A DNA stretch of 64,000 bases from Nocardioides luti. GTDB taxonomy: Bacteria > Actinomycetota > Actinomycetes > Propionibacteriales > Nocardioidaceae. Shown one piece after another: positions 35,858 to 45,037 of the stretch. The translations under genes were made by a program, and so were the position numbers. The notes beneath the pieces were generated by a model, which saw only the letters and a program-made list of their open reading frames with translations, had not been told where the DNA came from and did no database searches. Positions within the stretch are counted from its first letter, which is position 1; every line of letters begins with the position of its first letter. The stretch lies in the NCBI RefSeq assembly GCF_014212315.1, contig NZ_JACKXE010000001.1:3658001-3722000 (forward strand), given 5' to 3'.

Positions 35858-36370
35858 GTGACCGGCGACCAGGTCACGCTGATGCAGCAGCTGCACGACG
35901 AGCACGCGGCTGCGCTCTGGGGCTACTGCGTCCGGCTGACCGGGCACGACCGCGCCCGCGCCGAGGACGTCGCGCAGGAGACGCTCCTGCGCGCCTGGCG
36001 CCACGCCGAGGTGCTGGACGAGTCGCACGGCTCGGTGCGGGCCTGGCTCTTCACGGTCGCGCGCAACCTGGTGATCGACGACTGGCGCAGCCGCCGCCAC
36101 CAGCACGAGCTCGCGGTCGCGGAGGTCCCGGAGCCCGGCGACCCGGTCGACCGCACCGACCAGCTGCTGCTGTCGTGGACTGTGGCGGAGGCCCTCTCCC
36201 AGCTGTCCGCCGAGCACCGTGCGGTCCTGCGCGAGTGCTACTACGGTGGCCGCTCGGTGGCCGAGGCCGCACGACGGCTCGGGATCCCGGAGGGCACCGT
36301 GAAGTCACGGACGCACTACGCGCTGCGGGCCCTGCGGCTCGCGCTCGAGGAGATGGGGGTCGGCAGGTGA
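35858..36370 (+). CDS. ECF RNA polymerase sigma factor
   Basis: A 170-residue group IV sigma factor. Region 2 is present (LHDEHAAALWGYCVRLTGHDRARAEDVAQETLLRAWR, with AWLFTVARNLVIDDWRSR), as is region 4 (SAEHRAVLRECYYGGRSVAEAARRLGIPEGTVKSR). The start is GTG 35858, preceded by GGGAGGAGGG, 37 bp after the CHRD stop. Its stop overlaps the anti-sigma GTG by 4 bp. The arrangement and promoter motif resemble the SigL/SigK class, so the factor probably drives its own operon and the Rieske gene. Confidence 0.88.
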   Translation: MTGDQVTLMQQLHDEHAAALWGYCVRLTGHDRARAEDVAQETLLRAWRHAEVLDESHGSVRAWLFTVARNLVIDDWRSRRHQHELAVAEVPEPGDPVDRTDQLLLSWTVAEALSQLSAEHRAVLRECYYGGRSVAEAARRLGIPEGTVKSRTHYALRALRLALEEMGVGR

Positions 36371-37071
36371 CGTGTCCCCACCAGCACCTCGACGGCGCCT
36401 ACGTGCTCGGCGCGCTCGCCCCGGCCGAGCGCCAGGAGTTCGAGCAGCACCTCACCACGTGCGCCGACTGCTCCCGCGCCGTGCGCGAGCTCGCGGGCCT
36501 GCCCGGACTCCTCGGGCACGTCGACCCGGCCGCCCTCGACGACACCCCGGCGGGCGGCGCCGACGCCGACGTCCCCGCGACGCTCCTGCCCGCCCTCGTC
36601 CGGGAGGTACGCCGCACGGGTCGCCGTCGGCGCTGGGCGGCTGCCGGGCTGGCCGCGGCCGCCACCGTGCTGGTGGTCCTCGGATCGCTGGCTGCAGCAG
36701 GGGTCCTGGGCGGCGGCGACGAGCCGGGCCCCACGGCGCCGCCGGTCGCCACCGCGGCCCGGTCGATGGCCCAGGTCGAGCCCGGCCCGGTCACCGCCAC
36801 CGTGTCGTTCACCGACGTGGCGTGGGGGACGCGGCTGGATCTCGTGTGCTCCTACTCCCGGCTGCTCTACGCCAGCGGGGCAGCCCGCCCCACGGCGTAC
36901 GCCCTGGTCGTGACGACGCGCGACGGCCGCACCGAGCAGGTCGCGACGTGGCGGGCGCTGCCCGGGCGGACGATGACGCTCGAGGCCGCGACCGCGGCCC
37001 GCCGCTCCGACATCACGGCCGTGGAGGTCCGCACCGCCGCCGGTGAGCCCGTGCTGCGCCTGGCCACCTGA
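36367..37071 (+). CDS. Membrane-bound zinc anti-sigma factor
   Basis: A 234-residue cognate anti-sigma factor. The N-terminal zinc domain has H28-x3-C32-x2-C35 (HLTTCADC), the ZAS signature. It is followed by a linker, one membrane segment (about 92-115) and an extracytoplasmic beta-rich domain (about 130-234). It is translationally coupled to the sigma gene. The ECF factor is probably released when the external domain is altered or cut, which couples an envelope signal to the promoters at 35289 and 37081. Confidence 0.88.
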   Translation: MTCPHQHLDGAYVLGALAPAERQEFEQHLTTCADCSRAVRELAGLPGLLGHVDPAALDDTPAGGADADVPATLLPALVREVRRTGRRRRWAAAGLAAAATVLVVLGSLAAAGVLGGGDEPGPTAPPVATAARSMAQVEPGPVTATVSFTDVAWGTRLDLVCSYSRLLYASGAARPTAYALVVTTRDGRTEQVATWRALPGRTMTLEAATAARRSDITAVEVRTAAGEPVLRLAT

Positions 37072-37080
37072 CCCGGCCGG

Positions 37081-37108
37081 TGAACCGCGCGTCGGCCCTC
37101 GTCGTATG
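37081..37108 (+). promoter_or_regulatory. Candidate ECF sigma promoter upstream of the Rieske gene
   Basis: TGAACCG (37081-37087), a 15-nt spacer and CGTATG (37103-37108). It has the same -35 core, spacing and CGT start of the -10 as the element at 35289, 10 bp after the anti-sigma stop and 31 bp before the Rieske ATG. Confidence 0.55.
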
Positions 37109-37138
37109 CACGGGCACACCCCACGAGAGGCAGGCGCC

Positions 37139-37597
37139 ATGGAGCACGACGCACAGGGATTCTCACGCCGCGGACTCATGGTCGCGGGGGCCGGCACCGC
37201 GCTCGCGGTGACCGTCGTGGCCGGCTGCAGCAGCAGTGACGGCACGACGGCCGCGGACCCGGGCGGCTCGCCGAACGCCTCGCCGACCACCTCAACCCCC
37301 AAGGACGGCTCGCTCGCGCAGCTGGCCGACATCCCGGTCGGGGGCGCGGTCTCCGCGACCGGCCCCGACGGCAAGCCCGTGATCGTCGCGCAGCCCACCG
37401 CCGGCAAGGTGGTCGCCTTCTCGGCGATCTGCACCCACCAGGGCTGCACGGTCGCTCCGCAGGGCTCGGTCATCAAGTGCCCCTGCCACGGCTCGACCTA
37501 CGACCTCGCGACCGGCGACAACACCGGCGGACCGGCGCCTTCGCCACTCGCCGCGATCCCGGTCACGGTCCGGGACGGTGCGGTCGTCGAGGCCTGA
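37139..37597 (+). CDS. Exported Rieske [2Fe-2S] lipoprotein
   Basis: A 152-residue protein with a twin-arginine signal (SRRGLMVAGAG) whose cleavage site looks like a lipobox (VVAGC30SSS), so it is probably Tat-exported and lipid-anchored. The Rieske ligands are C98 and H100 (CTHQGC) and C114 and H117 (CPCHGS); C103 and C116 would form the disulphide. A Ser/Thr/Pro linker separates anchor and domain. It follows the anti-sigma gene, so the regulon may manage a periplasmic electron carrier. No partner oxidase is adjacent. Confidence 0.88.
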   Translation: MEHDAQGFSRRGLMVAGAGTALAVTVVAGCSSSDGTTAADPGGSPNASPTTSTPKDGSLAQLADIPVGGAVSATGPDGKPVIVAQPTAGKVVAFSAICTHQGCTVAPQGSVIKCPCHGSTYDLATGDNTGGPAPSPLAAIPVTVRDGAVVEA

Positions 37598-37618
37598 GCC
37601 CCGGCCGGCGCCGGCTGG

Positions 37619-39256
<1,638 letters not shown>

Positions 39257-39370
39257 CCGCCGATCGTAGGGCCGGGCGCCTCACCCCGGGGGGCGGGGTC
39301 GCGCCGGTCGTGGCGCGGGTACGGACGACGCGGAGCGCCCTCGCGCCCCGACCCCCGATCGAGGAGACCC

Positions 39371-39871
39371 ATGTCCACCGACGCCATCGTCCTGCTCAAG
39401 GACGAGCACAAGCTGATCCGCAAGGCCTTCACCGACTTCGAGAAGGCCGGCGAGAACGCGCACGCCGCCCAGGGTGCCGCCGTCGACCGGATCATCGAGC
39501 TGCTGACGGTCCACACGTTCATCGAGAACGAGGTGATGTACCCCCGCGTCCGCGAGCTGCTCCCCGACCTGGAGGACGACGTCCTCGAGTCCTACGAGGA
39601 GCACCACGTCGCCGACGTCCTGGTCGTCGAGCTGGCCGCCCTGAAGCCCGGTGCCGAGCGCTTCGTCGCCAAGACCACCGTGCTCATCGAGAACGTCCGG
39701 CACCACATGGACGAGGAGGAGCAGGAGTGGTTCCCGAAGGTCCGCGAGGGCCTCGGCCGCAAGGCACTCCAGGAGCTCGGCGCCGCCATGGTCGAGGCCC
39801 GCAAGACCGCCCCGCGGAGCCCGTCGCAGCCCAGCGCCCTCAAGAAGACGATCGACGCGGTCATCTCCTGA
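39371..39871 (+). CDS. Hemerythrin domain protein
   Basis: A 166-residue four-helix hemerythrin-like protein. The metal ligands sit in LLKDEHKLIRKAF, VHTFIENEVMYPRV, YEEHHVADVLV and NVRHHMDEEEQEWFPKV. Such domains bind a di-iron centre and sense or carry O2, NO or iron. A lysine-rich tail follows. The ATG at 39371 is preceded by GGAGA. The longer frame upstream is antisense to the ABC-F gene and was rejected. The next gene is an alcohol dehydrogenase, 73 bp away on the same strand. Confidence 0.88.
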   Translation: MSTDAIVLLKDEHKLIRKAFTDFEKAGENAHAAQGAAVDRIIELLTVHTFIENEVMYPRVRELLPDLEDDVLESYEEHHVADVLVVELAALKPGAERFVAKTTVLIENVRHHMDEEEQEWFPKVREGLGRKALQELGAAMVEARKTAPRSPSQPSALKKTIDAVIS

Positions 39872-39944
39872 CCGGCCCTCGCACCCCCACCCCGCCCCCG
39901 CACCAGCAAGCCACGCCGGCCCCGCCGGCAGGCAGGAGCGCACG

Positions 39945-41126
39945 ATGAAGGCAGTCACCTGGCACGGCAAGCGCGACGTCCGCGTCGAGGAGGTCCCGGA
40001 CCCCACGATCCAGGAGTCCACGGACGCGATCATCCGGATCACGTCCAGCGGGCTCTGCGGCTCGGACCTGCACCTCTACGAGACCCTCGGCCCGTTCATG
40101 GGGCAGGGCGACGTGCTCGGCCACGAGCCGATGGGCATCGTCGAGGAGGTCGGTGCCGACACCGGTGACCTCGCGGTCGGCGACCGCGTCGTCGTTCCCT
40201 TCCAGATCTGCTGCGGGCACTGCTGGATGTGCCGGCAGGGCCTGCACACCCAGTGCGAGACCACGCAGGTCCGGGAGCAGGGCACGGGCGCGGCCCTCTT
40301 CGGCTTCAGCAAGCTGTACGGCGAGGTGCCGGGTGCGCAGGCGGAGCTGCTGCGGGTGCCGCAGGCGCAGTTCATGCCGATCAAGGTCCCCGTGGGCCCG
40401 CCGGACGAGCGCTTCCTGTTCCTCTCCGACGTGCTCCCGACGGCCTGGCAGTCCGTGGCGTACGCCGACACCCCGCAGGGCGGCACCCTGCTGGTGCTCG
40501 GCCTCGGCCCGATCGGCGACATGGCCTGCCGGATCGCCCTGCACCAGGGGCTGCGCGTGATCGGCGTCGACCTGGTGCCCGAGCGACTCGCCCGGGTGAA
40601 GGGTCGCGGCGCCGAGGTCATCGACCTCTCGGCGGTCGACGACGTGGGCGAGGAGGTGCGCTCCCTCACGCAGGGGCGCGGCGCGGACGCCGTCATCGAC
40701 GCGGTCGGCATGGAGGCGCACGGCTCCCCGGTCGCCGAGCTGGGCCAGAAGCTCTTCAACGTGCTGCCGAAGCGGCTCTCCGCGGCGATCATGGACAAGG
40801 CCGGCCTCGACCGGATGAACGCGATCTACACCGCCATCGACGCGGTGCGACGCGGTGGCACGGTCTCGCTGATCGGTGTCTACGGCGGCCAGAGCGACCC
40901 GATGCCGATGCTCACGATGTTCGACAAGCAGCTGCAGCTCCGGATGGGCCAGGCCAACGTCAAGCGCTGGGTCGACGACATCATGCCGCTGCTCACCGAC
41001 GACGCCGACCCGCTCGGCACGGAGGACTTCGCGACGCACCAGGTGCCGCTGAGCGACGCGCCGGCGGCGTACGAGAGCTTCCAGAAGAAGCAGGACGGGA
41101 CGATCAAGGTCGTCTTCAAGCCCTGA
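39945..41126 (+). CDS. Zinc-dependent alcohol/aldehyde dehydrogenase (MDR family)
   Basis: A 393-residue medium-chain dehydrogenase. Catalytic zinc ligands are C38 (GLCGSDLH) and H60-E61 (GHEPMG). The structural zinc site is C90, C93, C96 and C104 (CCGHCWMCRQG). The cofactor loop is VLGLGPIGDMAC (about 184). The long second half with GVYGGQSDPMPMLTMFDKQ and RKK-free NAD pocket resembles glutathione-independent formaldehyde dehydrogenase-type enzymes. The start at 39945 was chosen by the conserved MKAVTW opening. It is likely part of a small stress gene group with the hemerythrin. Confidence 0.85.
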   Translation: MKAVTWHGKRDVRVEEVPDPTIQESTDAIIRITSSGLCGSDLHLYETLGPFMGQGDVLGHEPMGIVEEVGADTGDLAVGDRVVVPFQICCGHCWMCRQGLHTQCETTQVREQGTGAALFGFSKLYGEVPGAQAELLRVPQAQFMPIKVPVGPPDERFLFLSDVLPTAWQSVAYADTPQGGTLLVLGLGPIGDMACRIALHQGLRVIGVDLVPERLARVKGRGAEVIDLSAVDDVGEEVRSLTQGRGADAVIDAVGMEAHGSPVAELGQKLFNVLPKRLSAAIMDKAGLDRMNAIYTAIDAVRRGGTVSLIGVYGGQSDPMPMLTMFDKQLQLRMGQANVKRWVDDIMPLLTDDADPLGTEDFATHQVPLSDAPAAYESFQKKQDGTIKVVFKP

Positions 41127-41292
41127 TCGGCGCTCAGCCCGGCCCCGTCGTCCCGCCCGGGACGGCGGGGCCGTGGTCGTTGCGCCCACCCGGACGGGTG
41201 AAAACCGGGACGGATGCCCCTCCCCACGTGAACGGACGATCCTCGTCGGGTACGCCTGAGGGAGACCACCTGACCTCGATCCAGGGAGAACC

Positions 41293-42114
41293 ATGAGCGA
41301 CGAGAACCAGAAGAACGGCCACAACCTGCACGTCGTGGACAGCCAGGGCGACGGCCGGCCGGTCGTGCTGATCCACGGCTGGCCGCTGTCCGGCGCGTCC
41401 TGGTCCGAGCAGGTCCCCGCCCTCAAGGACGCGGGCTACCGCGTCGTGACCTACGACCGCCGCGGCTTCGGCCAGTCCGACCCCGGCGACGGCTACGGGT
41501 ACGACGCCCTCGCGGACGACCTCGACAACATCCTCACCGACCTCGACCTGAGCGACGTCACGCTCGTCGGGTTCTCGATGGGCGGCGGCGAGATCGCCCG
41601 CTACGTCTCGCGGCACGGCGAGGACCGGCTGCACAGCGTGGTCTTCGCGGCCGCGGTGCCGCCGTACCTCCTCCAGTCCGACGACAACCCGGACGGCCCG
41701 CTCACCGTGGAGGCCGCCGGCGAGATGAGGGCCGGGCTCGAGCAGGACCGCGACGCGTTCTTCGACGAGTTCACGACCGCCTTCTTCTCCGCGGGCGACG
41801 ACCTCAAGGTCACCGAGGAGCAGCGCCAGGACGCCATCACGCTGGCGCAGCAGTCGGACCAGGAGGCGGCGCTCGGCTGCATGGAGGCCTTCGGCACGAC
41901 CGACTTCCGTGAGGACCTGCCGAAGATCACCGTCCCCACGCTGGTGATCCACGGCGACAGCGACGGCACCGTGCCGTTCGAGGGCTCCGGCAAGCGCACC
42001 CACGAGGCGATCGAGGGCAGCGAGCTGGTCGTCGTCGAGGGCGGGCCGCACGGGCTCAACGTCAGCCACGCCGACGAGTTCAACCGCGCGCTGCTGGCCT
42101 TCCTGGAGAAGTAG
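41293..42114 (+). CDS. Alpha/beta hydrolase, non-heme haloperoxidase-like
   Basis: A 273-residue hydrolase with oxyanion-hole HGWPLSG (28-34), nucleophile S95 in GFSMGGG, an acidic residue in HGDSDGTVPFE and a histidine in GGPHGLNV (about 252). It resembles cofactor-free haloperoxidases and esterases, which share the fold and triad. The substrate is unknown. A GGGTAC tract (41248-41253) about 45 bp upstream may be a stress-sigma -10 element. A perfect palindrome follows the stop. Confidence 0.85.
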   Translation: MSDENQKNGHNLHVVDSQGDGRPVVLIHGWPLSGASWSEQVPALKDAGYRVVTYDRRGFGQSDPGDGYGYDALADDLDNILTDLDLSDVTLVGFSMGGGEIARYVSRHGEDRLHSVVFAAAVPPYLLQSDDNPDGPLTVEAAGEMRAGLEQDRDAFFDEFTTAFFSAGDDLKVTEEQRQDAITLAQQSDQEAALGCMEAFGTTDFREDLPKITVPTLVIHGDSDGTVPFEGSGKRTHEAIEGSELVVVEGGPHGLNVSHADEFNRALLAFLEK

Positions 42115-42128
42115 CCACCCGCACGTCA

Positions 42129-42162
42129 CGAGGGCCCCACCGCGATCGCGGTGGGGCCCTCG
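42129..42162. terminator. Perfect palindrome between convergent genes
   Basis: The 34-bp palindrome, cgagggccccaccgcg with its exact complement around an at-cg centre, lies between the convergent alpha/beta hydrolase and VOC genes. It is a GC-rich bidirectional terminator. Confidence 0.8.
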
Positions 42163-42178
42163 TCGTACGTCGGAGGGG

Positions 42179-42610
42179 TCAGCCCAGGGGAGCGGTGAGC
42201 TCGATGTTGATGTCGTCGGGGTCCTGGAAGGACAGGATCGCCAGCCCGGCGTCCGGCAGGTCGATGATCTCGCCGTGGGCGATGCCGGCCTCGGCGAGCC
42301 CGGCCTCGGCCCGGACGAGCTCGTCGCGCGAGTCGACGGCGAAGCTCACGTGGTCGAGCCCCGTGGTCGCCGAGTCGAAGGTCTGCGAGCCGACCGGGCG
42401 CAGGCCGAAGAGGGTGCCCTGCGGGGTCTGGTAGATCACGCCGCCGTAGAACTGCTCCGGCGACTCCTTGACGCCGGGCTCGTCGGTCTTGTCGGAGGCG
42501 TCGATGGCGGCGGGCCAGCCGAAGACCTGGTCGTAGAAGGCCCGGGACCGGGCGATGTCGGTGACGGTGAGGCGGACATGGGCGTAGCCGGTGCTGTTCA
42601 CGATGCTCAT
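42179..42610 (-). CDS. VOC/glyoxalase superfamily protein
   Basis: A 143-residue VOC protein made of two beta-alpha-beta-beta-beta units: YAHVRLTVTDIARSRAFYDQVFGW in the first and GLDHVSFAVDSRDELVRAEAGLA in the second, ending DPDDINIELTAP. Metal-binding positions (H, and E in NIEL) are visible. The superfamily covers glyoxalases, extradiol dioxygenases and resistance proteins; no substrate can be chosen. The start at 42610 was preferred because the extension upstream (MKGDGRC) lacks family similarity. Confidence 0.85.
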   Translation of the reverse strand: MSIVNSTGYAHVRLTVTDIARSRAFYDQVFGWPAAIDASDKTDEPGVKESPEQFYGGVIYQTPQGTLFGLRPVGSQTFDSATTGLDHVSFAVDSRDELVRAEAGLAEAGIAHGEIIDLPDAGLAILSFQDPDDINIELTAPLG

Positions 42611-42684
42611 GCGTCCTGCGTACCCGATGCCCGGTTGCCGACACCGGCCGTCCCCTTTCACCCGCTCGCTACGCTGGCGGCCTG

Positions 42685-43974
42685 ATGAACGAGTGGGTGA
42701 TGGTGGCGATCGGCCTCGTGCTGACCGTGGGCACCGGCCTGTTCGTCGCCTCCGAGTTCGCCCTGGTCAACCTCGACCGCCACGACCTGGAGAGCCGCGC
42801 CGAGCGCGGCGAGAAGGGCCTCGGTCCCACGATCCGGGCGCTGCGCATCACCTCGACGCACCTGTCCAGCGCCCAGCTCGGGATCACGCTCACCACCCTG
42901 CTCACCGGCTACACCTTCGAGCCGGCGGTCAGCTCGCTGCTGGAGTCGCCGCTGACGGGGGCCGGCGTGCCGGAGGGGGTCGTCCCGGTGGTCGGTGGTG
43001 TCGTCGGGGTGGTGCTCGCCACGCTCTTCTCGATGGTCATCGGCGAGCTGGTGCCGAAGAACTTCGCGCTCGCGGTCCCGCTCGCGACCGCGAAGGTGGT
43101 CGTGCCCTTCCAGGCTGCCTTCACCGCGCTCTTCCGCCCCGTGGTGCTGCTGCTCAACAACACCGCGAACGCGATCCTGCGCTCGTTCGGCGTCGAGCCG
43201 CAGGAGGAGCTGAGCGGTGCCCGCAGCGCCGACGAGCTGACCTACCTGATCCGGCACTCCGCGTCCGCCGGCATGCTCGAGCAGGACGACGCGACCCTGC
43301 TCGACCGGACCCTGCGCTTCTCGACCCGGGACGCCGCCGACCTGATGACGCCGCGGGTCCGGATGGCCGCCGTGGCTCTCGACGACACGGCGGCCGAGAT
43401 CGTCGCGCTGTCGTCGCGCACGGGCTTCTCCCGGCTCCCGGTCCTGGACGCGGGCCCCGACGACATCGTCGGCCTCGTCCACGTGAAGCGGGCCTTCGCG
43501 GTGCCGCTCGCGGACCGGCACACCACCACGGCGGCCGACCTCATGGTGCCCGCCCTCCGGGTCCCCGAGACCCTCGGCGCCGACGGCCTGCTGACCGTGC
43601 TCCGGGCGCGAGGACCGCAGCTCGCGGTCGTCACCGACGAGCACGGCGGGACCGCCGGCGTCGTCACCCTCGAGGACCTGGTCGAGGAGATCGTGGGGGA
43701 GCTCGAGGACGAGCACGACCGGGCCGCTCCCGCCGTCACCCGTCGCGGCGGCTCGGTGTCCTTCGACGCGTCCTGGCGACCCGACGAGCTGCTCGACCGC
43801 ACCGGGGTCGTGGTGCCCGCGTCGGACGACTGGGACACCGTCGCGGGGTACGTCGTCCACGTCCTCGGCCGGCTGCCCGAGGTCGGCGACGAGGTCGTGA
43901 CCGACGCGGGCACGCTGCGGGTCGAGCGGGTCGACGGCGCCCGGATCGTCCGGCTGGAGGCCTCCCGTGGGTGA
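42685..43974 (+). CDS. CNNM/HlyC-CorC family protein, copy 1
   Basis: A 429-residue protein with an N-terminal DUF21/CNNM membrane domain (about 1-150, four segments with MVIGELVPKNFALA). Two CBS domains (about 215-335) and a C-terminal CorC_HlyC domain follow (TGVVVPASDDWDTVAGYVVHVLGRLPEVGD). Family members handle Mg2+ efflux or sense metals. Its stop overlaps the GTG of a paralogue by 8 bp, so the two are translationally linked and may form a heteromer. The start is ATG 42685. Confidence 0.9.
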   Translation: MNEWVMVAIGLVLTVGTGLFVASEFALVNLDRHDLESRAERGEKGLGPTIRALRITSTHLSSAQLGITLTTLLTGYTFEPAVSSLLESPLTGAGVPEGVVPVVGGVVGVVLATLFSMVIGELVPKNFALAVPLATAKVVVPFQAAFTALFRPVVLLLNNTANAILRSFGVEPQEELSGARSADELTYLIRHSASAGMLEQDDATLLDRTLRFSTRDAADLMTPRVRMAAVALDDTAAEIVALSSRTGFSRLPVLDAGPDDIVGLVHVKRAFAVPLADRHTTTAADLMVPALRVPETLGADGLLTVLRARGPQLAVVTDEHGGTAGVVTLEDLVEEIVGELEDEHDRAAPAVTRRGGSVSFDASWRPDELLDRTGVVVPASDDWDTVAGYVVHVLGRLPEVGDEVVTDAGTLRVERVDGARIVRLEASRG

Positions 43975-44998
43975 CTACCTGCCCGGCCTGCTCTGGCTCG
44001 TCGTGCTGCTGGCCGGCAACGCGTTCTTCGTCGGCGCGGAGTTCGCCGTGATCTCCGCGCGCCGCAGCCAGGTCGAGCCGCTCGCCGCCGACGGCAGCCG
44101 CGCGGCCCGCACCACGCTCTGGGCGATGGAGCACGCGACGCTGATGCTCGCGACCTCCCAGCTCGGCATCACGATCTGCTCGCTGCTGATCCTCACCGTC
44201 TCCGAGCCGGCCATCCACCACCTGCTGGAGCACCCGCTGGGCCTCACCGGGCTCTCCGCCGAGGCGACCAGCGTGACGGCGTTCGTCGTGGCGCTGCTGC
44301 TGGTGACCTTCCTGCACGTGGTGCTCGGCGAGATGGTGCCGAAGAACCTCTCCTTCTCGGTCCCGGACCGCGCCGCACTGGTCCTGGCGCCCCCGCTGGT
44401 CGCCGTATCCCGGGTGTTCCGCCCGCTCATCGCCGCCCTCAACTGGCTGGCCAACGTGGCCCTGCGGGCCGCGGGCGTGGAGCCGAAGGACGAGGCGACG
44501 AGCACCTTCACGCTCGAGGAGGTCGAGGGGATCGTGGCCCAGTCGCGTCGCGAGGGCACCCTGGACGACGCGGCCGGCACGCTGGCCGGTGCCTTCGAGT
44601 TCACCGACCTCACCGTCGCCGAGGTCGCGGTGCCGCTGGCCGACGTCGTGCTGCTGGGTCCGGGCGCCACACCGGCCGACGTGCAGGCCGCGGTGGTGGC
44701 GCACGGGCACTCGCGCTACGTCGTCGCGGACGCGGACGGCGCCCCCGTGGGCTACCTCCACATGAAGGACGTCATGGACCTGGGCGCCGACGACTTCGCG
44801 GACCCGGTCCCGGCCAAGCGGGTGCGCCGGCTCGTGGCGGTCGCCCTCGACGCCGGGCTCGAGGAGGGGCTCGCCCGCCTGCGGCGCCACGGGTCGCACC
44901 TCGCGATCGGGGTCGACGCGGCCGGCGTGCCGCAGGGCGTGCTGTTCCTCGAGGACGTGCTCGAGGTGCTCGTCGGCGAGGTCGACGACGTGGCCTGA
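43967..44998 (+). CDS. CNNM/HlyC-CorC family protein, copy 2 (short)
   Basis: The 343-residue paralogue of the preceding protein has a DUF21/CNNM membrane domain (HVVLGEMVPKNLSFSVPDR about 118-136) and two CBS-like segments ending GVLFLEDVLEVLVGEVDD. It stops after the CBS region, lacking the CorC_HlyC domain of copy 1. Tandem long/short pairs of this kind are common in actinobacteria. The GTG at 43967 overlaps the upstream stop by 8 bp. Confidence 0.9.
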   Translation: MGDYLPGLLWLVVLLAGNAFFVGAEFAVISARRSQVEPLAADGSRAARTTLWAMEHATLMLATSQLGITICSLLILTVSEPAIHHLLEHPLGLTGLSAEATSVTAFVVALLLVTFLHVVLGEMVPKNLSFSVPDRAALVLAPPLVAVSRVFRPLIAALNWLANVALRAAGVEPKDEATSTFTLEEVEGIVAQSRREGTLDDAAGTLAGAFEFTDLTVAEVAVPLADVVLLGPGATPADVQAAVVAHGHSRYVVADADGAPVGYLHMKDVMDLGADDFADPVPAKRVRRLVAVALDAGLEEGLARLRRHGSHLAIGVDAAGVPQGVLFLEDVLEVLVGEVDDVA

Positions 44999-45037
44999 GC
45001 GCCGTCCCGCACGCCCCGGCCGCGCTAGCGTCGGGGC

